Assembly (NCBI RefSeq): GCF_002233755.1
Contig: NZ_NIFO01000012.1
Span: forward strand, 41,646-105,645
Origin: Acinetobacter piscicola
Lineage (GTDB): Bacteria > Pseudomonadota > Gammaproteobacteria > Pseudomonadales > Moraxellaceae
DNA length: 64,000 nucleotides
Reading direction: 5' to 3'
The translations under genes were made by a program, and so were the position numbers. Of the stretch, positions 37,149 to 47,654 are shown in pieces. The notes under the pieces were generated by a model. It had not been told where the DNA came from and made no database searches. It saw nothing but the letters and a program-made list of their open reading frames with translations. Position 1 is the stretch's first letter, and each line of letters opens with the position of its first letter.

Positions 37149-37553
37149 TTATTGCGGAAACTTTTCTAAATGAATTTCCCCAAGTCGCCCAAAATATTGC
37201 ACATTCTTGCCTGCAATCCATACAGAATAACCAATACAGCCTGCTTGATAGGTTAATGCTTTGAAGAGCGGGTACATCACTTGTCCTGATTGCGCCCCTA
37301 AAATAGCTTGTTTAATCAGTGATGCATCAAAATGTTCTACAATGGATGTTGCATCTGTTTCAAAATGATGTCGAATGCTTGTGCCGTTTGGAAAATAATA
37401 AGTGGTTTCACCGCGGCGATAATCTACGGTGTAGGATTCAACGCCCACAGAGAGTAATTGCTGAATAACTTCGCCAAAATGAATTTCACCAGCGTTGGAT
37501 TGTTCAAATACGGTGTGAATTGTTGAAATTTGTTCAGGAGTATAATCTATCAT
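37149..37553 (-). CDS. DUF1398 family protein (YbcV-like)
   Basis: 134 aa soluble protein. The pattern ISTIHTVFEQSNAGEIHFGEVIQQLLSVGVESYTVDYRRGETTYYF and the C-terminal YPLFKALTYQAGCIGYSVWIAGKNVQYFGRLGEIHLEKFP fit DUF1398, whose function is unknown. It is divergent from the small ParB-like gene with 59 bp between starts. Confidence 0.78.
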   Translation of the reverse strand: MIDYTPEQISTIHTVFEQSNAGEIHFGEVIQQLLSVGVESYTVDYRRGETTYYFPNGTSIRHHFETDATSIVEHFDASLIKQAILGAQSGQVMYPLFKALTYQAGCIGYSVWIAGKNVQYFGRLGEIHLEKFPQ

Positions 37554-37612
37554 TATGGGTGCTCTAACTATTTTGTTTATGGCATTTGAATCAAATTATA
37601 GAGTGTGGTTCT

Positions 37613-37990
37613 ATGCGCAAACAATATCATTTTCGTCAAGTTGGCGAAGACACTTATATTTGGGATATACATCACTTAGTCGAATTAAGCCAAAATTTCC
37701 CAATTCACGAGGTTCAATTATTCAATATACAAGAGCTAAATGAAGCATATTGGTTTCCAGATACTCACCCAACAACTCAGCAGATTATTGAGCACTTTCA
37801 ACTGATCCAAGAAGCAGATTTAAGCTATCCCATTATTTTGTGCGAAGCAGGGCGAGTGATGGATGGTATGCATCGGGTCGCAAAGGCTCAGCTTATGAGT
37901 TTATCAACGATTCAGGTTGTGCAATTTCAGATCACGCCACAGCCTGATTTTACGAATATTGATGAAGATGAGCTTGATTATGGTGATTAA
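37613..37990 (+). CDS. ParB/Srx-like small protein, unknown function
   Basis: 125 aa from ATG 37613 (MRKQYHFRQVG); the frame is open upstream to a TTG nine codons earlier. The stretch LSYPIILCEAGRVMDGMHRVAKAQLM resembles the nucleotide-binding block of ParB/sulfiredoxin-type domains (D-G-x-H-R). The C-terminus is acidic (DFTNIDEDELDYGD). There is no DNA-binding helix-turn-helix, so it is not a partition protein. Function unknown. Confidence 0.7.
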   Translation: MRKQYHFRQVGEDTYIWDIHHLVELSQNFPIHEVQLFNIQELNEAYWFPDTHPTTQQIIEHFQLIQEADLSYPIILCEAGRVMDGMHRVAKAQLMSLSTIQVVQFQITPQPDFTNIDEDELDYGD

Positions 37991-38118
37991 TCAAGGATTT
38001 TATAATTCACATTAAAGGGATTAACTGCTGAATATATACATAAAATCAACATGAAAATCATAGGTCTTTGGTGAAGCTTGAAATAAAGTAAAGTGACAAT
38101 AAAAATTGGAGTTTTGCG

Positions 38119-38316
38119 ATGCGCGTTGAAATCGAAGGTCTACAACAAGGTTCAATCGAAGTAGAGTTGCAAATTTTACCGAGAATAGGTGAAACGATAA
38201 AAGTGATGTATGGTGCAGATGCAGAGGTTAAAGGTGAAGTCACAGGGATCGAGCACTATATTAACCAACATGCAAATGAACAGAAGGTTATTTTAACGAT
38301 TCGACCATTATTCTAA
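38119..38316 (+). CDS. Small conserved-looking beta protein, unknown function
   Basis: 65 aa with GGAG 8 nt before its ATG. The sequence alternates like a small beta barrel (MRVEIEGLQQGSIEVELQIL, IGETIKVMYG, VKGEVTGIEHYI, KVILTIRPLF). No membrane segment or signal peptide. A terminator follows about 60 bp downstream. It has strong codon structure and a good ribosome-binding site, but I recognise no family. Confidence 0.62.
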   Translation: MRVEIEGLQQGSIEVELQILPRIGETIKVMYGADAEVKGEVTGIEHYINQHANEQKVILTIRPLF

Positions 38317-38378
38317 GGTGGATAAAGGGCACTTATTTGCTTTATTAAAGTCATATAGGTTTATTTTTAGATTTATAG

Positions 38379-38404
38379 AGTAGCTAGTTTTAGCTACTTT
38401 TTTA
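38379..38404 (+). terminator. Rho-independent terminator after the 65-aa gene
   Basis: Stem AGTAGCTA/TAGCTACT around a GTTT loop, followed by a T run. The rest of 38317-38598 is AT-rich with nothing else recognisable. Confidence 0.72.
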
Positions 38405-38598
38405 TTGGGTAAATAATAAAAATACATCAAAAAATCGTAATAAATATATTAAGTTGCTCGATGATTTAAAGTATTTAAAAATTTAATTTATTTATTTGCA
38501 ATTGAGAAAAGAAACACATAGATTTTTAGAGTAACTTTAGATGATTCATCATCTTATTCAATCAAAAAGTTAACAATAAAAATACTGGGGAGAATTAA

Positions 38599-39093
38599 AT
38601 GATTCGTATAGCTGTCGCAAATGATGCACAACAAATTGCAGAAATTCATGTACAAAGTTGGAAGGAAACCTATACAGGTATCATAAAACCAGAAGTTTTA
38701 AATAATTTGAGTGTTCCCAAAAGGTTGACGCTTTGGCAGCAAATTATTCCTGATCCAGACCATCAGCTATTTGTGTATGAAAAAAATGGACGAATTTTAG
38801 GATTTTTAGATGGTTATTTGAATCCGAATAGTAATATTGCAGAAATTCGAGCATTTTATTTATTGAAAAATATTCAGGGTGAAGGGGTTGGACGTGCGAT
38901 GTTTGAAACATTTCATCAACTTGTGCATCCGAAGCAGCACAGTATCCTTCGTTTAGAAGTGATCAATAAAAACCCAAGTCGCTATTTTTATGAAAAGATG
39001 GGTGGAAAAGCTGTAGGAGAGGATGATGCTTCTGATCTCGGAGAAGGAATTACTGAAGTATTCTATCAATGGGATATATTTGAATCATTATAA
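38599..39093 (+). CDS. GNAT family N-acetyltransferase
   Basis: 164 aa. The N-terminal IRIAVANDAQQIAEIHVQSWKETYTGII and the acetyl-CoA-binding motif A (IRAFYLLKNIQGEGVGRAMFETF, pattern Q-x-x-G-x-G) are clear, followed by LRLEVINKNPSRYFYEKMGGKAVGE. GGGGAG precedes the ATG. The acceptor substrate is unknown. It is a stand-alone gene. Confidence 0.87.
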   Translation: MIRIAVANDAQQIAEIHVQSWKETYTGIIKPEVLNNLSVPKRLTLWQQIIPDPDHQLFVYEKNGRILGFLDGYLNPNSNIAEIRAFYLLKNIQGEGVGRAMFETFHQLVHPKQHSILRLEVINKNPSRYFYEKMGGKAVGEDDASDLGEGITEVFYQWDIFESL

Positions 39094-39473
39094 AGAATAG
39101 TAAAATAGGCAGATCGGTCTATGTTAGATTTTTTGAGATATTTAGAAAATTTACAAGAATTGATCAAACATGAGCTATTTGTGTGTTTGGGAATATATAC
39201 CGAAACAAAAAACATTGTTGTAATAGGTAGTCTAGTGAGTTTTGAACAAGACCATGAATTAAAGCATTTTTACTCAATACTCATGAGCGTATCCTAGTTA
39301 AAGCTTCTCCCGTGGATAAATTTAGGCAATTGGCTTGGTAGCCGATGATGAGCGGGTTCAAAAACTGAACAATGGCAAGGTTTAAATTTATTGGGTTTTT
39401 GCATTAATGGACGTAAGACAGCAACTTCTTGGAGGCAGCTTTGCTGCCTCGCAGTTACAGAATTTAAAGTAAA
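39094..39473. other. Gap with a 58-codon open frame and a GC hairpin
   Basis: A short frame at 39121-39297 (plus strand) begins MLDFLRYLENLQELIKHELF and has no good ribosome-binding site. The rest of the gap has no open frame and reads like decayed sequence. A perfect 8-bp hairpin GAGGCAGC-TTT-GCTGCCTC at 39432-39450 lies just past the end of the minus-strand gene that follows and may terminate it, although it lacks a T tract. Confidence 0.35.
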
Positions 39474-40493
39474 TTACAGTCCAAAATAATAAGCAGCGAT
39501 ACAAATCAAGATGGTAATAATGATTAATGTAAAAACACTAGATTTTCCGACCTTATGATCGTCACTTGGTTTTGAGTTAAAAGATTGGCGTTGTTCAGTT
39601 TTTGTATTCTCAAATGGTGAGGCCACCACTTTTGGTGTTAAACGAGCAGTTTTGTAGTGATTGGCAATTTTAGTCACTGATTTGGCAGTAAGATCATCCA
39701 ATTTCTGAGAAAAATGACGCAAATTCAGTTGTTCATCAGGACTGAGTGCTTGTTCATTTTCATTATAAGGATGTTGAAGTTTAGCATTTACAAATTGAGC
39801 TAAGCCATCTAAACGATGTAATGTTTCATGGGCATAATCAGCTTGATCGTCTGTTGGCAATAATGACAGTTTTTGTCCAATCTCTTCATTCAATTGTTCT
39901 GCTGCACTTAAACCTAGGTAAGGTTGGTCTTTATGGATGGGTTCTTGAAAGCCTTGAGCGTATTTTGTATTAAATAACTCATTATCCGTATAGGTATCAA
40001 TATCATCCCAATTGGGTGGTGCTAAATCTTGTTCTATGCGTTTGTTGTATTTGGTATTGAGTTCATATTGCCAAAATATTTCCGAACGGAGTTTACTTTT
40101 TTGAGGAGGTGGGGCTTCATAATCGTTATCAGCGCTATACCATTCAGCCAGTTCTTTACCAAAAATCCAAGCTGTCTTTTTCTGAGAAGTATGGCTGACA
40201 ATAAAATGTGTGATTGGAAGTAGCTCTACATTTGCGTTTGGATTTTTTTCGTCATTGAGTACCGATGAAAGATGAAGGCTTAAACGATAAACGCCTTGCT
40301 TTTTAAGACCTTCGAGCCAAACTTGAAAGTGCTGAGCAAGTAAGTGTTGGTTGAGTAAATCTCGAAAACCAAAAGCATGCTGATTAAATATGGCATGATT
40401 TACCCAACGATTAAAGCTAAGCTCTTGGGAAAGATATTCGTTGCCATAAGTAACGAGGGTAAGTTGTTGTTTCCAGATTTGATCGAGTGCCAT
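39474..40493 (-). CDS. Tail-anchored protein of unknown function
   Basis: 339 aa. It is soluble and charged for about 310 residues, with one C-terminal transmembrane helix (SSVFTLIIITILICIAAYYFGL) ending at the last residue and no signal peptide. It is therefore predicted to be tail-anchored with the body in the cytoplasm. The N-terminal part (FNRWVNHAIFNQHAFGFRDLLNQHLLAQHFQVWLEGLKKQG) and the middle (DDQADYAHETLHRLDGLAQFVNAKL) match no family I know. It lies between the GNAT gene and pheS on the opposite strand. Confidence 0.68.
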   Translation of the reverse strand: MALDQIWKQQLTLVTYGNEYLSQELSFNRWVNHAIFNQHAFGFRDLLNQHLLAQHFQVWLEGLKKQGVYRLSLHLSSVLNDEKNPNANVELLPITHFIVSHTSQKKTAWIFGKELAEWYSADNDYEAPPPQKSKLRSEIFWQYELNTKYNKRIEQDLAPPNWDDIDTYTDNELFNTKYAQGFQEPIHKDQPYLGLSAAEQLNEEIGQKLSLLPTDDQADYAHETLHRLDGLAQFVNAKLQHPYNENEQALSPDEQLNLRHFSQKLDDLTAKSVTKIANHYKTARLTPKVVASPFENTKTEQRQSFNSKPSDDHKVGKSSVFTLIIITILICIAAYYFGL

Positions 40494-40689
40494 TTTTTAT
40501 CAATCTCAGCGACATTCGTTTCATTTTATACTTATTATAAATCAGAGTTCTAGCCTTTCATTTTTATTCGTATCGGAAAATATACAATTTATTGGGTTTA
40601 ACTGATGACTAATCATCATTTTTGTCGTGGGGAAACTTCATCCAACTGCATAAAAACTGTTAGAATACCGAGTTATATTATTTTTCTAA

Positions 40690-41691
<1,002 letters not shown>

Positions 41692-41699
41692 ACAGATTT

Positions 41700-41890
41700 A
41701 GACCTTTCCCTATCTCTCCTAAAAGGAGAAGGACTCCTTGAAGAGGGAGACGTGGAGAGGGTTTAAAAATTTAGATTTATAGGTATTGATCAATCCCCCT
41801 AAATCCCCCTTTAAAAAAGGGGGACTTTCACAGACAAAAATGAAGTGCGAAGTTTTCCCCTGATTTTAAAAGAGGGGGTAGGGGTGATTA
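41700..41890. repeat. Foldback repeat between pheS and pheT
   Basis: An intergenic stretch made of several GA/CT foldbacks: TCTCTCCT/AGGAGA, CCCCCTTTAAAAAAGGGGG (about 41805-41824), and CCCCTGATTTTAAAAGAGGGGG later. It resembles the inner modules of family 1 (20944 and 59615) but lacks their AATGCTGAT...GTTAAGC ends. No frame or transposase. Confidence 0.65.
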
Positions 41891-41902
41891 AGGAATGAAT
41901 GT

Positions 41903-44284
41903 ATGAAAATTAGCGAGAATTGGCTACGCACGTGGGTAAATCCTGCAATTGATAGTGAAACGTTGTCTGATCAACTCACCATGTTGGGCTTAGAAGTCGA
42001 TGATTTAACACCTGCAGCTAAACCATTTACAGGTGTGGTTATCGGAGAAGTTCTAACAGTAGAACAACATCCAGATGCAGACCGTTTGCGTGTAACTACA
42101 GTGAACATTGGTACAGGCGAAGCATTGCAAATCGTATGTGGTGCACCTAATGTACGTGTCGGTATGAAAGTTCCTGTAGCTACAATTGGTGCAGTGCTTC
42201 CGGGCGACTTTAAAATTAAAAAAGGTAAGCTTCGTGGTATTGAATCACAAGGTATGCTTTGTGGTGCATCTGAAATTGACCTAGAAGATAAAATTGATGG
42301 GCTTTTAGAGCTTCCTGTTGATGCGCCAATTGGAATCAATATCCGTGAATATTTGAATCTTGATGATCATGTGATTGATATCAGTATTACACCTAACCGT
42401 GGTGATTGTTTTAGTATTCGTGGTATTGCTCGTGAAGTTGGTGTAATTAACCAACTTCCAGTGACGGCACCAGAAGTTAAAGAAGTAAGTTCAACAATAA
42501 CGGATCAAAAACAAGTTATTGTTGATACCGAAGGTTGTCCTCGTTATTTGGGTCGTGTGATTAAAAACGTCAATACCAAAGCTCCGACACCAGAATGGAT
42601 GGAACAGGCGTTAGCACGTTCAGGGATTCGTCAGCACAGTATTTTGGTTGATATCACCAACTATGTGTTAATGGAACTCGGTCAACCTTTGCATGCATTT
42701 GATGGTGGCAAAGTTCAAGGTTCAGTGCATGTGCGTCAGGCAACAGCAAATGAAAAACTAGTCTTATTGAATGATCAAGAAATTGAACTGACTGAAGATG
42801 TGATGGTGATTGCTGATGATGAAAAAGCATTGGCAATCGCAGGGGTTATGGGCGGTTTATCTTCATCTGTTACAGATGAAACCACTGAAATTTTCCTTGA
42901 ATCGGCTTTCTTTGCACCATTACATATAGCAGGTCGCGCGCGCCGTTATGGGTTACATACAGATGCATCACAACGTTATGAACGTGGTGTGGATTTTGAA
43001 TTACCTATGATTGCAATGCATCGTGCATCACAATTGATTCAAGAACTTGCGGGTGGTGAATTTGGCCCAATCACTGTGGCTGAAAAAACTGAGCTATTAC
43101 CAAAGCGTGAAGCTATTGCATTGAAACAAGCTCAAGTTGATCAATTGTTGGGTTATCAGGTTGAATCTTCATTTATAACAGATGCTTTGCAACGTTTAGG
43201 TTGTGATGTAACTGTAAATGCTGAAGGTGATTGGACTGTTGTACCACCATCGTATCGTTATGATATGGCAATTTATCAAGATCTCATTGAGGAAATTGCA
43301 CGTATCCATGGTTATGACAACATTCAAATCAGCTTGCCTGTGATAGATGTACAACTTGCAAAACATCAAGATCAGTTTGATCTGAATCAACTTCGTCAAA
43401 CTTTGGTGACTTTAGGTTATCAAGAGGCGATTAGCTTTAGCTTTGCAGATTTGAAACTTGAAAAGCAATTAAATCCACAAGTAAATCCATTGGTATTGGC
43501 AAATCCAATTTCAAGTGATTTAGCTGTAATGCGTTCAACTTTGCTTTCAAGTTTGATTCCATGTGTACAACACAATATCAATCGTCAGCAACACCGAGTA
43601 CGCTTCTTTGAGTTGGGTTTACGTTTTGATTATCAAAATGCACAAAATATTGATGATCTCAAACAAATACCTACTTTGGCGATGATCGCAGTAGGTGCTA
43701 AACAAGCAGAATCATGGCATGCTAAAGCACAGCCAATGGATTTCTTTGATCTCAAAGGCGAGGTTGAAGAAGTTTTAGCTGCTGGTCGTGTCAATGTTGA
43801 ATATGTACGGACTGAACGAGAATGGTTGCATCCTGGTCAATCTGCTGAAATTATAGTTGCTGGAAAATCAGTTGGTTATTTAGGTCGTTTACACCCTTCT
43901 TTGGAAGATGCACTAGATTTGGGCATAACTTGGGTGGCAGAACTCGATCAATCGGCTGTTTTGCAAACTTATGTATCTAATTTTACAGAATTATCACGAT
44001 TTCCATCGGTTAGACGTGATATTGCGCTTTTAATTAATGATAAGATTAATGTTAGCGAAATTCAGCAACTTATCGAACAAACAGGTGGAGCGTTATTGAA
44101 CTCAACTTGGCTATTCGATGTGTACACCGGTCAAGGTGTTGAAAACGGTAAACGCTCTTTGGCATTTGCATTGTTGTGGCAACATCCGTCACGTACTTTG
44201 GAAGATGCTGAAATTAAATCTGGTATGGATAATATTATTCAAGTGTTAGAAAGCACTTATCAAGCGACATTGAGGGCCTCATGA
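41903..44284 (+). CDS. pheT: Phenylalanyl-tRNA synthetase beta subunit
   Basis: 793 aa. A tRNA-binding EMAP-like domain (about 40-150; [26 protein letters not shown]) comes first. The B3/B4 editing domain, B5 DNA-binding-like fold and an inactive class II core follow, and a C-terminal ferredoxin-like anticodon-binding domain ends the protein ([28 protein letters not shown]). The length is as in E. coli (795). It overlaps ihfA by ATGA, so the two are translationally coupled. Confidence 0.97.
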   Translation: MKISENWLRTWVNPAIDSETLSDQLTMLGLEVDDLTPAAKPFTGVVIGEVLTVEQHPDADRLRVTTVNIGTGEALQIVCGAPNVRVGMKVPVATIGAVLPGDFKIKKGKLRGIESQGMLCGASEIDLEDKIDGLLELPVDAPIGINIREYLNLDDHVIDISITPNRGDCFSIRGIAREVGVINQLPVTAPEVKEVSSTITDQKQVIVDTEGCPRYLGRVIKNVNTKAPTPEWMEQALARSGIRQHSILVDITNYVLMELGQPLHAFDGGKVQGSVHVRQATANEKLVLLNDQEIELTEDVMVIADDEKALAIAGVMGGLSSSVTDETTEIFLESAFFAPLHIAGRARRYGLHTDASQRYERGVDFELPMIAMHRASQLIQELAGGEFGPITVAEKTELLPKREAIALKQAQVDQLLGYQVESSFITDALQRLGCDVTVNAEGDWTVVPPSYRYDMAIYQDLIEEIARIHGYDNIQISLPVIDVQLAKHQDQFDLNQLRQTLVTLGYQEAISFSFADLKLEKQLNPQVNPLVLANPISSDLAVMRSTLLSSLIPCVQHNINRQQHRVRFFELGLRFDYQNAQNIDDLKQIPTLAMIAVGAKQAESWHAKAQPMDFFDLKGEVEEVLAAGRVNVEYVRTEREWLHPGQSAEIIVAGKSVGYLGRLHPSLEDALDLGITWVAELDQSAVLQTYVSNFTELSRFPSVRRDIALLINDKINVSEIQQLIEQTGGALLNSTWLFDVYTGQGVENGKRSLAFALLWQHPSRTLEDAEIKSGMDNIIQVLESTYQATLRAS

Positions 44285-44577
44285 CAGCATTAACAAAAGC
44301 AGAAATGGCTGATCATTTAAGTGAGCTTACGAGTTTGAACCGTCGTGAAGCTAAACAAATGGTCGAGTTGTTCTTTGATGAAATTAGCCAAGCATTAATT
44401 GCTGGTGAACAAGTCAAACTTTCAGGATTTGGTAATTTCGAATTACGTGACAAACGTCAACGTCCTGGTCGAAACCCAAAAACAGGGGAAGAAATTCCGA
44501 TTTCAGCACGTCGTGTTGTTACATTCCGTGCAGGTCAGAAATTTAGACAACGTGTAGGTACAGAACAAGACGATTAA
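44281..44577 (+). CDS. ihfA: Integration host factor subunit alpha
   Basis: 98 aa HU/IHF-fold protein that bends DNA as a heterodimer with IhfB. The signature [24 protein letters not shown] holds the beta-arm with the intercalating Pro. Position directly after pheT and overlap by 4 bp are as in E. coli. Confidence 0.97.
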   Translation: MTALTKAEMADHLSELTSLNRREAKQMVELFFDEISQALIAGEQVKLSGFGNFELRDKRQRPGRNPKTGEEIPISARRVVTFRAGQKFRQRVGTEQDD

Positions 44578-44601
44578 TTACTAATTGTATTGTGGAAGAG
44601 G

Positions 44602-44627
44602 CCCTGAGTTTAGCTTGGGGTTTTTTT
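44602..44627 (+). terminator. Rho-independent terminator after ihfA
   Basis: CCCTGAG pairs with CTTGGGG (two wobble pairs) around a 5-nt loop, followed by seven T. Confidence 0.68.
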
Positions 44628-44722
44628 ATGTCTAGAGTTTCATTTGTTGAAATGCATTCGTTGAAATATTTTGTGTAAGGATACAAGTTAGGTTTTTATT
44701 TATCTTATTGTTTATTTTAAGC

Positions 44723-44753
44723 AAAAAAAAGAGAACCAAAGGTTCTCTTTTTT
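44723..44753. terminator. Terminator of the alanine-rich lipoprotein gene (bidirectional form)
   Basis: Stem AGAGAACC/GGTTCTCT around AAA with A run and T run on either side, 22 bp past the stop codon of the minus-strand lipoprotein gene. Confidence 0.85.
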
Positions 44754-44774
44754 CGATAATAATCTAAGCGATTA

Positions 44775-45056
44775 TTAGTGAGCAGCTGAAGCAGCAGCTG
44801 TAGCGTCAGCAGCAGCAGCAGTAGCGTCAGAAGCAGCAGCAGTAGCGTCAGCAGCAGCAGCAGAAGCGTCAGCAGCAGCATCTACAGCAGAAGCAGCAAC
44901 AGCGTCAGCAGCAGCAGTAGCTTCAGAAGCAGCTTCTACAGCTTGAGAAGCAGCAGCGTTTGCATCAGCAGCAGCTTCTTCAGTTTTTTTAGCACAACCA
45001 ACGAAAGCTAAAGTAGTAGCAACTGCAGCAGCAATAGCGATTTTTTTGAATAACAT
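44775..45056 (-). CDS. Alanine-rich small lipoprotein
   Basis: 93 aa. The signal peptide ends at a lipobox (LAFVGC, Cys about 21). The mature part is almost wholly Ala/Asp/Thr/Ser/Glu, with repeats such as ADATAAASDATAAA. On DNA level it is a degenerate GCAGCAGCAGTAGCGTCA-type repeat over 44780-44960. It could form a long helix or coiled coil in the manner of Lpp/OprI, but lacks their heptad Leu/Val spine and the C-terminal Lys. The start at 45056 is chosen for the signal peptide. Function unknown; probably abundant in the envelope. Confidence 0.8.
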   Translation of the reverse strand: MLFKKIAIAAAVATTLAFVGCAKKTEEAAADANAAASQAVEAASEATAAADAVAASAVDAAADASAAAADATAAASDATAAAADATAAASAAH

Positions 45057-45393
45057 GGCATCACTCTCATAAATTAAATTGAGACAAAAAACCCAAGTTA
45101 GCCTGTTTTTTGCTTTTTGCATGGGCAGTCTAACTGGTATGCCAATATGCTATCACTGCGCATTTTGAATTGCTACTGCTTAAAGTAAAAAAACTGATAA
45201 AATTGATGAAAAAATGATGCTTTTTTAACAGAAAATTACAATCGACTTGTGCTTTTAGATTGGTTTGTTGATAAATAACCTATTAAAAAACATAGAATTT
45301 ATTTGCTAATGATTTTGTTATTCAATTGCTTGCAATGTTGCGTAACAAGTTAAATCAGCATTTGTGTATTTATGTAAAAAATGTCAACCAAAT
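45057..45393. other. Gap upstream of the lipoprotein gene
   Basis: 337 bp, AT-rich, between the start of the lipoprotein gene and the terminator of rho. It must hold the lipoprotein promoter. I see no small gene with a convincing ribosome-binding site; the open stretches here overlap the rho terminator. Confidence 0.35.
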
Positions 45394-45421
45394 AAAAAGC
45401 CACCGAAAACGGTGGCTTTTT
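45394..45421 (-). terminator. Rho-independent terminator after rho
   Basis: Stem AAAAAGCCACCG/CGGTGGCTTTTT around AAAA, 15 bp past the rho stop codon. Confidence 0.9.
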
Positions 45422-45436
45422 ATATGTTTATTTTGC

Positions 45437-46705
45437 TTAATTTGCAGCTTTACGCTTCATTTGATCAAAGAAATCATCATTGGTTTTGGTTTCTTTCATA
45501 CGATCAAGCAAGAATTCCATTGCAGCCAACTCATCCATTGGATGTAGAAGTTTGCGTAGAATCCAAACTTTACGTAAGTTTTCTTCACTCATGAGGCGTT
45601 CTTCACGACGAGTACCAGATTTCTTGATATTCATTGCAGGGAAGACACGTTTTTCAGCAATACGACGATCAAGTGTGATCTCTTGGTTACCCGTACCTTT
45701 GAATTCTTCATAGATCACTTCATCCATTTTACTGCCCGTTTCGATCAAGGCAGTAGAAATAATGGTGAGTGAACCACCTTCTTCAATATTACGTGCAGCA
45801 CCAAAGAAACGCTTAGGACGTTCTAAAGCATGTGCATCCACACCACCTGTTAAGACCTTACCAGATGAAGGAACAACAGTGTTGTAGGCACGTGCTAGAC
45901 GAGTAATCGAGTCGAGTAGAATCACCACATCTTTTTTGTGTTCTACTAAACGTTTTGCTTTCTCAATCACCATTTCAGCGACTTGTACGTGACGAGCTGG
46001 AGATTCGTCAAAGGTAGAAGCAACAACTTCACCACGTACGGTACGTTCCATTTCGGTCACTTCTTCAGGACGTTCGTCAATGAGAAGTACGATCAAGAAC
46101 ACTTCTGGGTTATTACGCACAATAGATTGAGCAATGTTTTGTAATAACATCGTTTTACCCGCTTTTGGCGGTGCAACGATAATAGAACGTTGCCCTTTAC
46201 CAATTGGAGCAACGAGGTCAACGACACGTGCTGTTAAATCTTCTGAAGAACCATTACCCAATTCCATAACCATTTGTTCAGTCGGGAAAAGTGGCGTTAA
46301 GTTTTCAAATAAAATTTTGTTACGAGAGTTTTCAGGTGTGTCGTAGTTAATTTGATTAACTTTTAATAGCGCAAAGTAACGTTCGCCTTCTTTTGGTGGG
46401 CGAATCGTACCTGTAATGGTATCACCAGTACGTAAGTTAAAACGACGAATTTGTGATGGGCTCACATAGATGTCGTCAGGGCCTGCAAGGTAAGAACCAG
46501 CAGCCGAGCGTAAAAAGCCGAAACCATCAGACAAAATTTCAAGAACACCATCACCAAAAATTTCTTCGCCATTCATTGCATGACGTTTTAAGATGGCAAA
46601 AATGATGTCTTGCTTACGGTTACGAGCCATTCCTTCGAGGCCCATAAACTCAGCAATTTTAATGAGTTCGCCGATCGGTTTTTTCTTGAGTTCAGTTAAA
46701 TTCAT
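45437..46705 (-). CDS. rho: Transcription termination factor Rho
   Basis: 422 aa hexameric RNA helicase. The N-terminal RNA-binding OB fold ([45 protein letters not shown]) is followed by Walker A in [12 protein letters not shown], Walker [17 protein letters not shown], the Q-loop [22 protein letters not shown] and the R-loop [12 protein letters not shown]. No Asp/Arg-rich insertion is present. The 331-bp gap to trxA upstream includes a long untranslated leader, as expected for an autoregulated rho. Confidence 0.97.
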   Translation of the reverse strand: MNLTELKKKPIGELIKIAEFMGLEGMARNRKQDIIFAILKRHAMNGEEIFGDGVLEILSDGFGFLRSAAGSYLAGPDDIYVSPSQIRRFNLRTGDTITGTIRPPKEGERYFALLKVNQINYDTPENSRNKILFENLTPLFPTEQMVMELGNGSSEDLTARVVDLVAPIGKGQRSIIVAPPKAGKTMLLQNIAQSIVRNNPEVFLIVLLIDERPEEVTEMERTVRGEVVASTFDESPARHVQVAEMVIEKAKRLVEHKKDVVILLDSITRLARAYNTVVPSSGKVLTGGVDAHALERPKRFFGAARNIEEGGSLTIISTALIETGSKMDEVIYEEFKGTGNQEITLDRRIAEKRVFPAMNIKKSGTRREERLMSEENLRKVWILRKLLHPMDELAAMEFLLDRMKETKTNDDFFDQMKRKAAN

Positions 46706-46970
46706 AGATGATCAGATTGAATAAGGATGTGTGGAACACAGATAAAAAAGAAGCAAAAGTCGCCAGCAGTGCAATAGCTGAGTTGAAACTGTGTGTGAAC
46801 AATAGCAAACTCAGAATCTATATAGTTGTTTCGAGGAGAAATATGTAAAACAATTTCTGTTGCCGAGCGGCGATCTTATGTGTTGTCTTTTAAGAAACAG
46901 GAAGATAATCCTAATGTTCCTTGAGCATGGAATATAAGTGAGATCAATAGATTTGTCAAATTATAGTCAA
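46706..46970. other. rho promoter and leader region
   Basis: About 265 bp before the rho start without coding potential. Rho is autogenously attenuated in E. coli through a C-rich leader; a comparable untranslated leader is likely here, but no defined rut site or terminator could be assigned by eye. Confidence 0.35.
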
Positions 46971-47001
46971 AAAAATACGCTAGAAAATCTAACGTATTTT
47001 T
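46971..47001 (-). terminator. Rho-independent terminator after trxA
   Basis: Stem AAAAATACG-c-TAGA/TCTA-a-CGTATTTTT around AAA, 36 bp past the trxA stop codon. Confidence 0.8.
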
Positions 47002-47036
47002 CATTTTTATCAACTTGTATGATCAAACTGAAAAAA

Positions 47037-47363
47037 TTAAATGTTTTCTTCGATGAAAGCCGTTAATTTTGACTTCGGTGCAGCACCAATTTGTTGAGCA
47101 ACAACTTCACCATTTTTGAACATCAATAACGCTGGGATATTACGAATATTGTAATTTACAGCTGTTGCTTCACATGCAGTTACGTCAACTTTAACGATTT
47201 TTACTTTACCTTCGTATTCGCTAGACAAAACTTCAAGCACAGGTGCAATCGCTTTACATGGCGCACACCATCCTGCCCAGAAATCTACAATCACAGGAAT
47301 ATCAGATTTAAGTACATCAGCTTCAAAGTTGTCGTCAGTTGTGTTTACGATATTGCCAGACAT
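47037..47363 (-). CDS. trxA: Thioredoxin 1
   Basis: 108 aa. The redox site is WCAPCK (Cys33, Cys36); most thioredoxins have Gly instead of Ala here. The cis-Pro is in NIRNIPALLMF, and the C-terminal helix KSKLTAFIEENI is intact. It is cytoplasmic and reduced by thioredoxin reductase. The trxA-rho order is common in gammaproteobacteria. It is divergent from ppx with a 291-bp gap. Confidence 0.95.
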   Translation of the reverse strand: MSGNIVNTTDDNFEADVLKSDIPVIVDFWAGWCAPCKAIAPVLEVLSSEYEGKVKIVKVDVTACEATAVNYNIRNIPALLMFKNGEVVAQQIGAAPKSKLTAFIEENI

Positions 47364-47654
47364 GGAATTTGCTCCAAAAATATTCTAAAGATGAACCTTC
47401 TATAAATATAAGTATTACATAGTCATCTTTAACAATGTAGGGGGATATGTGAATTTTCGAACATTATTGTAAATTTGTCCAATTGATGCTCGCGATATTT
47501 ACAATCGGATCTTTAGAAAAAATAGCCAAGTTGTCACAGAATTGTCATATATGTTGAAAAAATAATATCTCAGTAAATTGTCTAAATAAATGGCTTTTAA
47601 AAAGCGTGTATGTGAATTAATCTAAGGGCACTTCTGTATGAGTTTGTATAAATA

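Noticed and set aside
37613..37990. Chromosome-partition protein ParB
   Set aside because: Only a short ParB/Srx-like block is present; there is no helix-turn-helix, no parA neighbour and no parS site.
45326..45594. Small plus-strand frames upstream of and inside rho
   Set aside because: They run antisense through the rho terminator and coding sequence and have no independent support.
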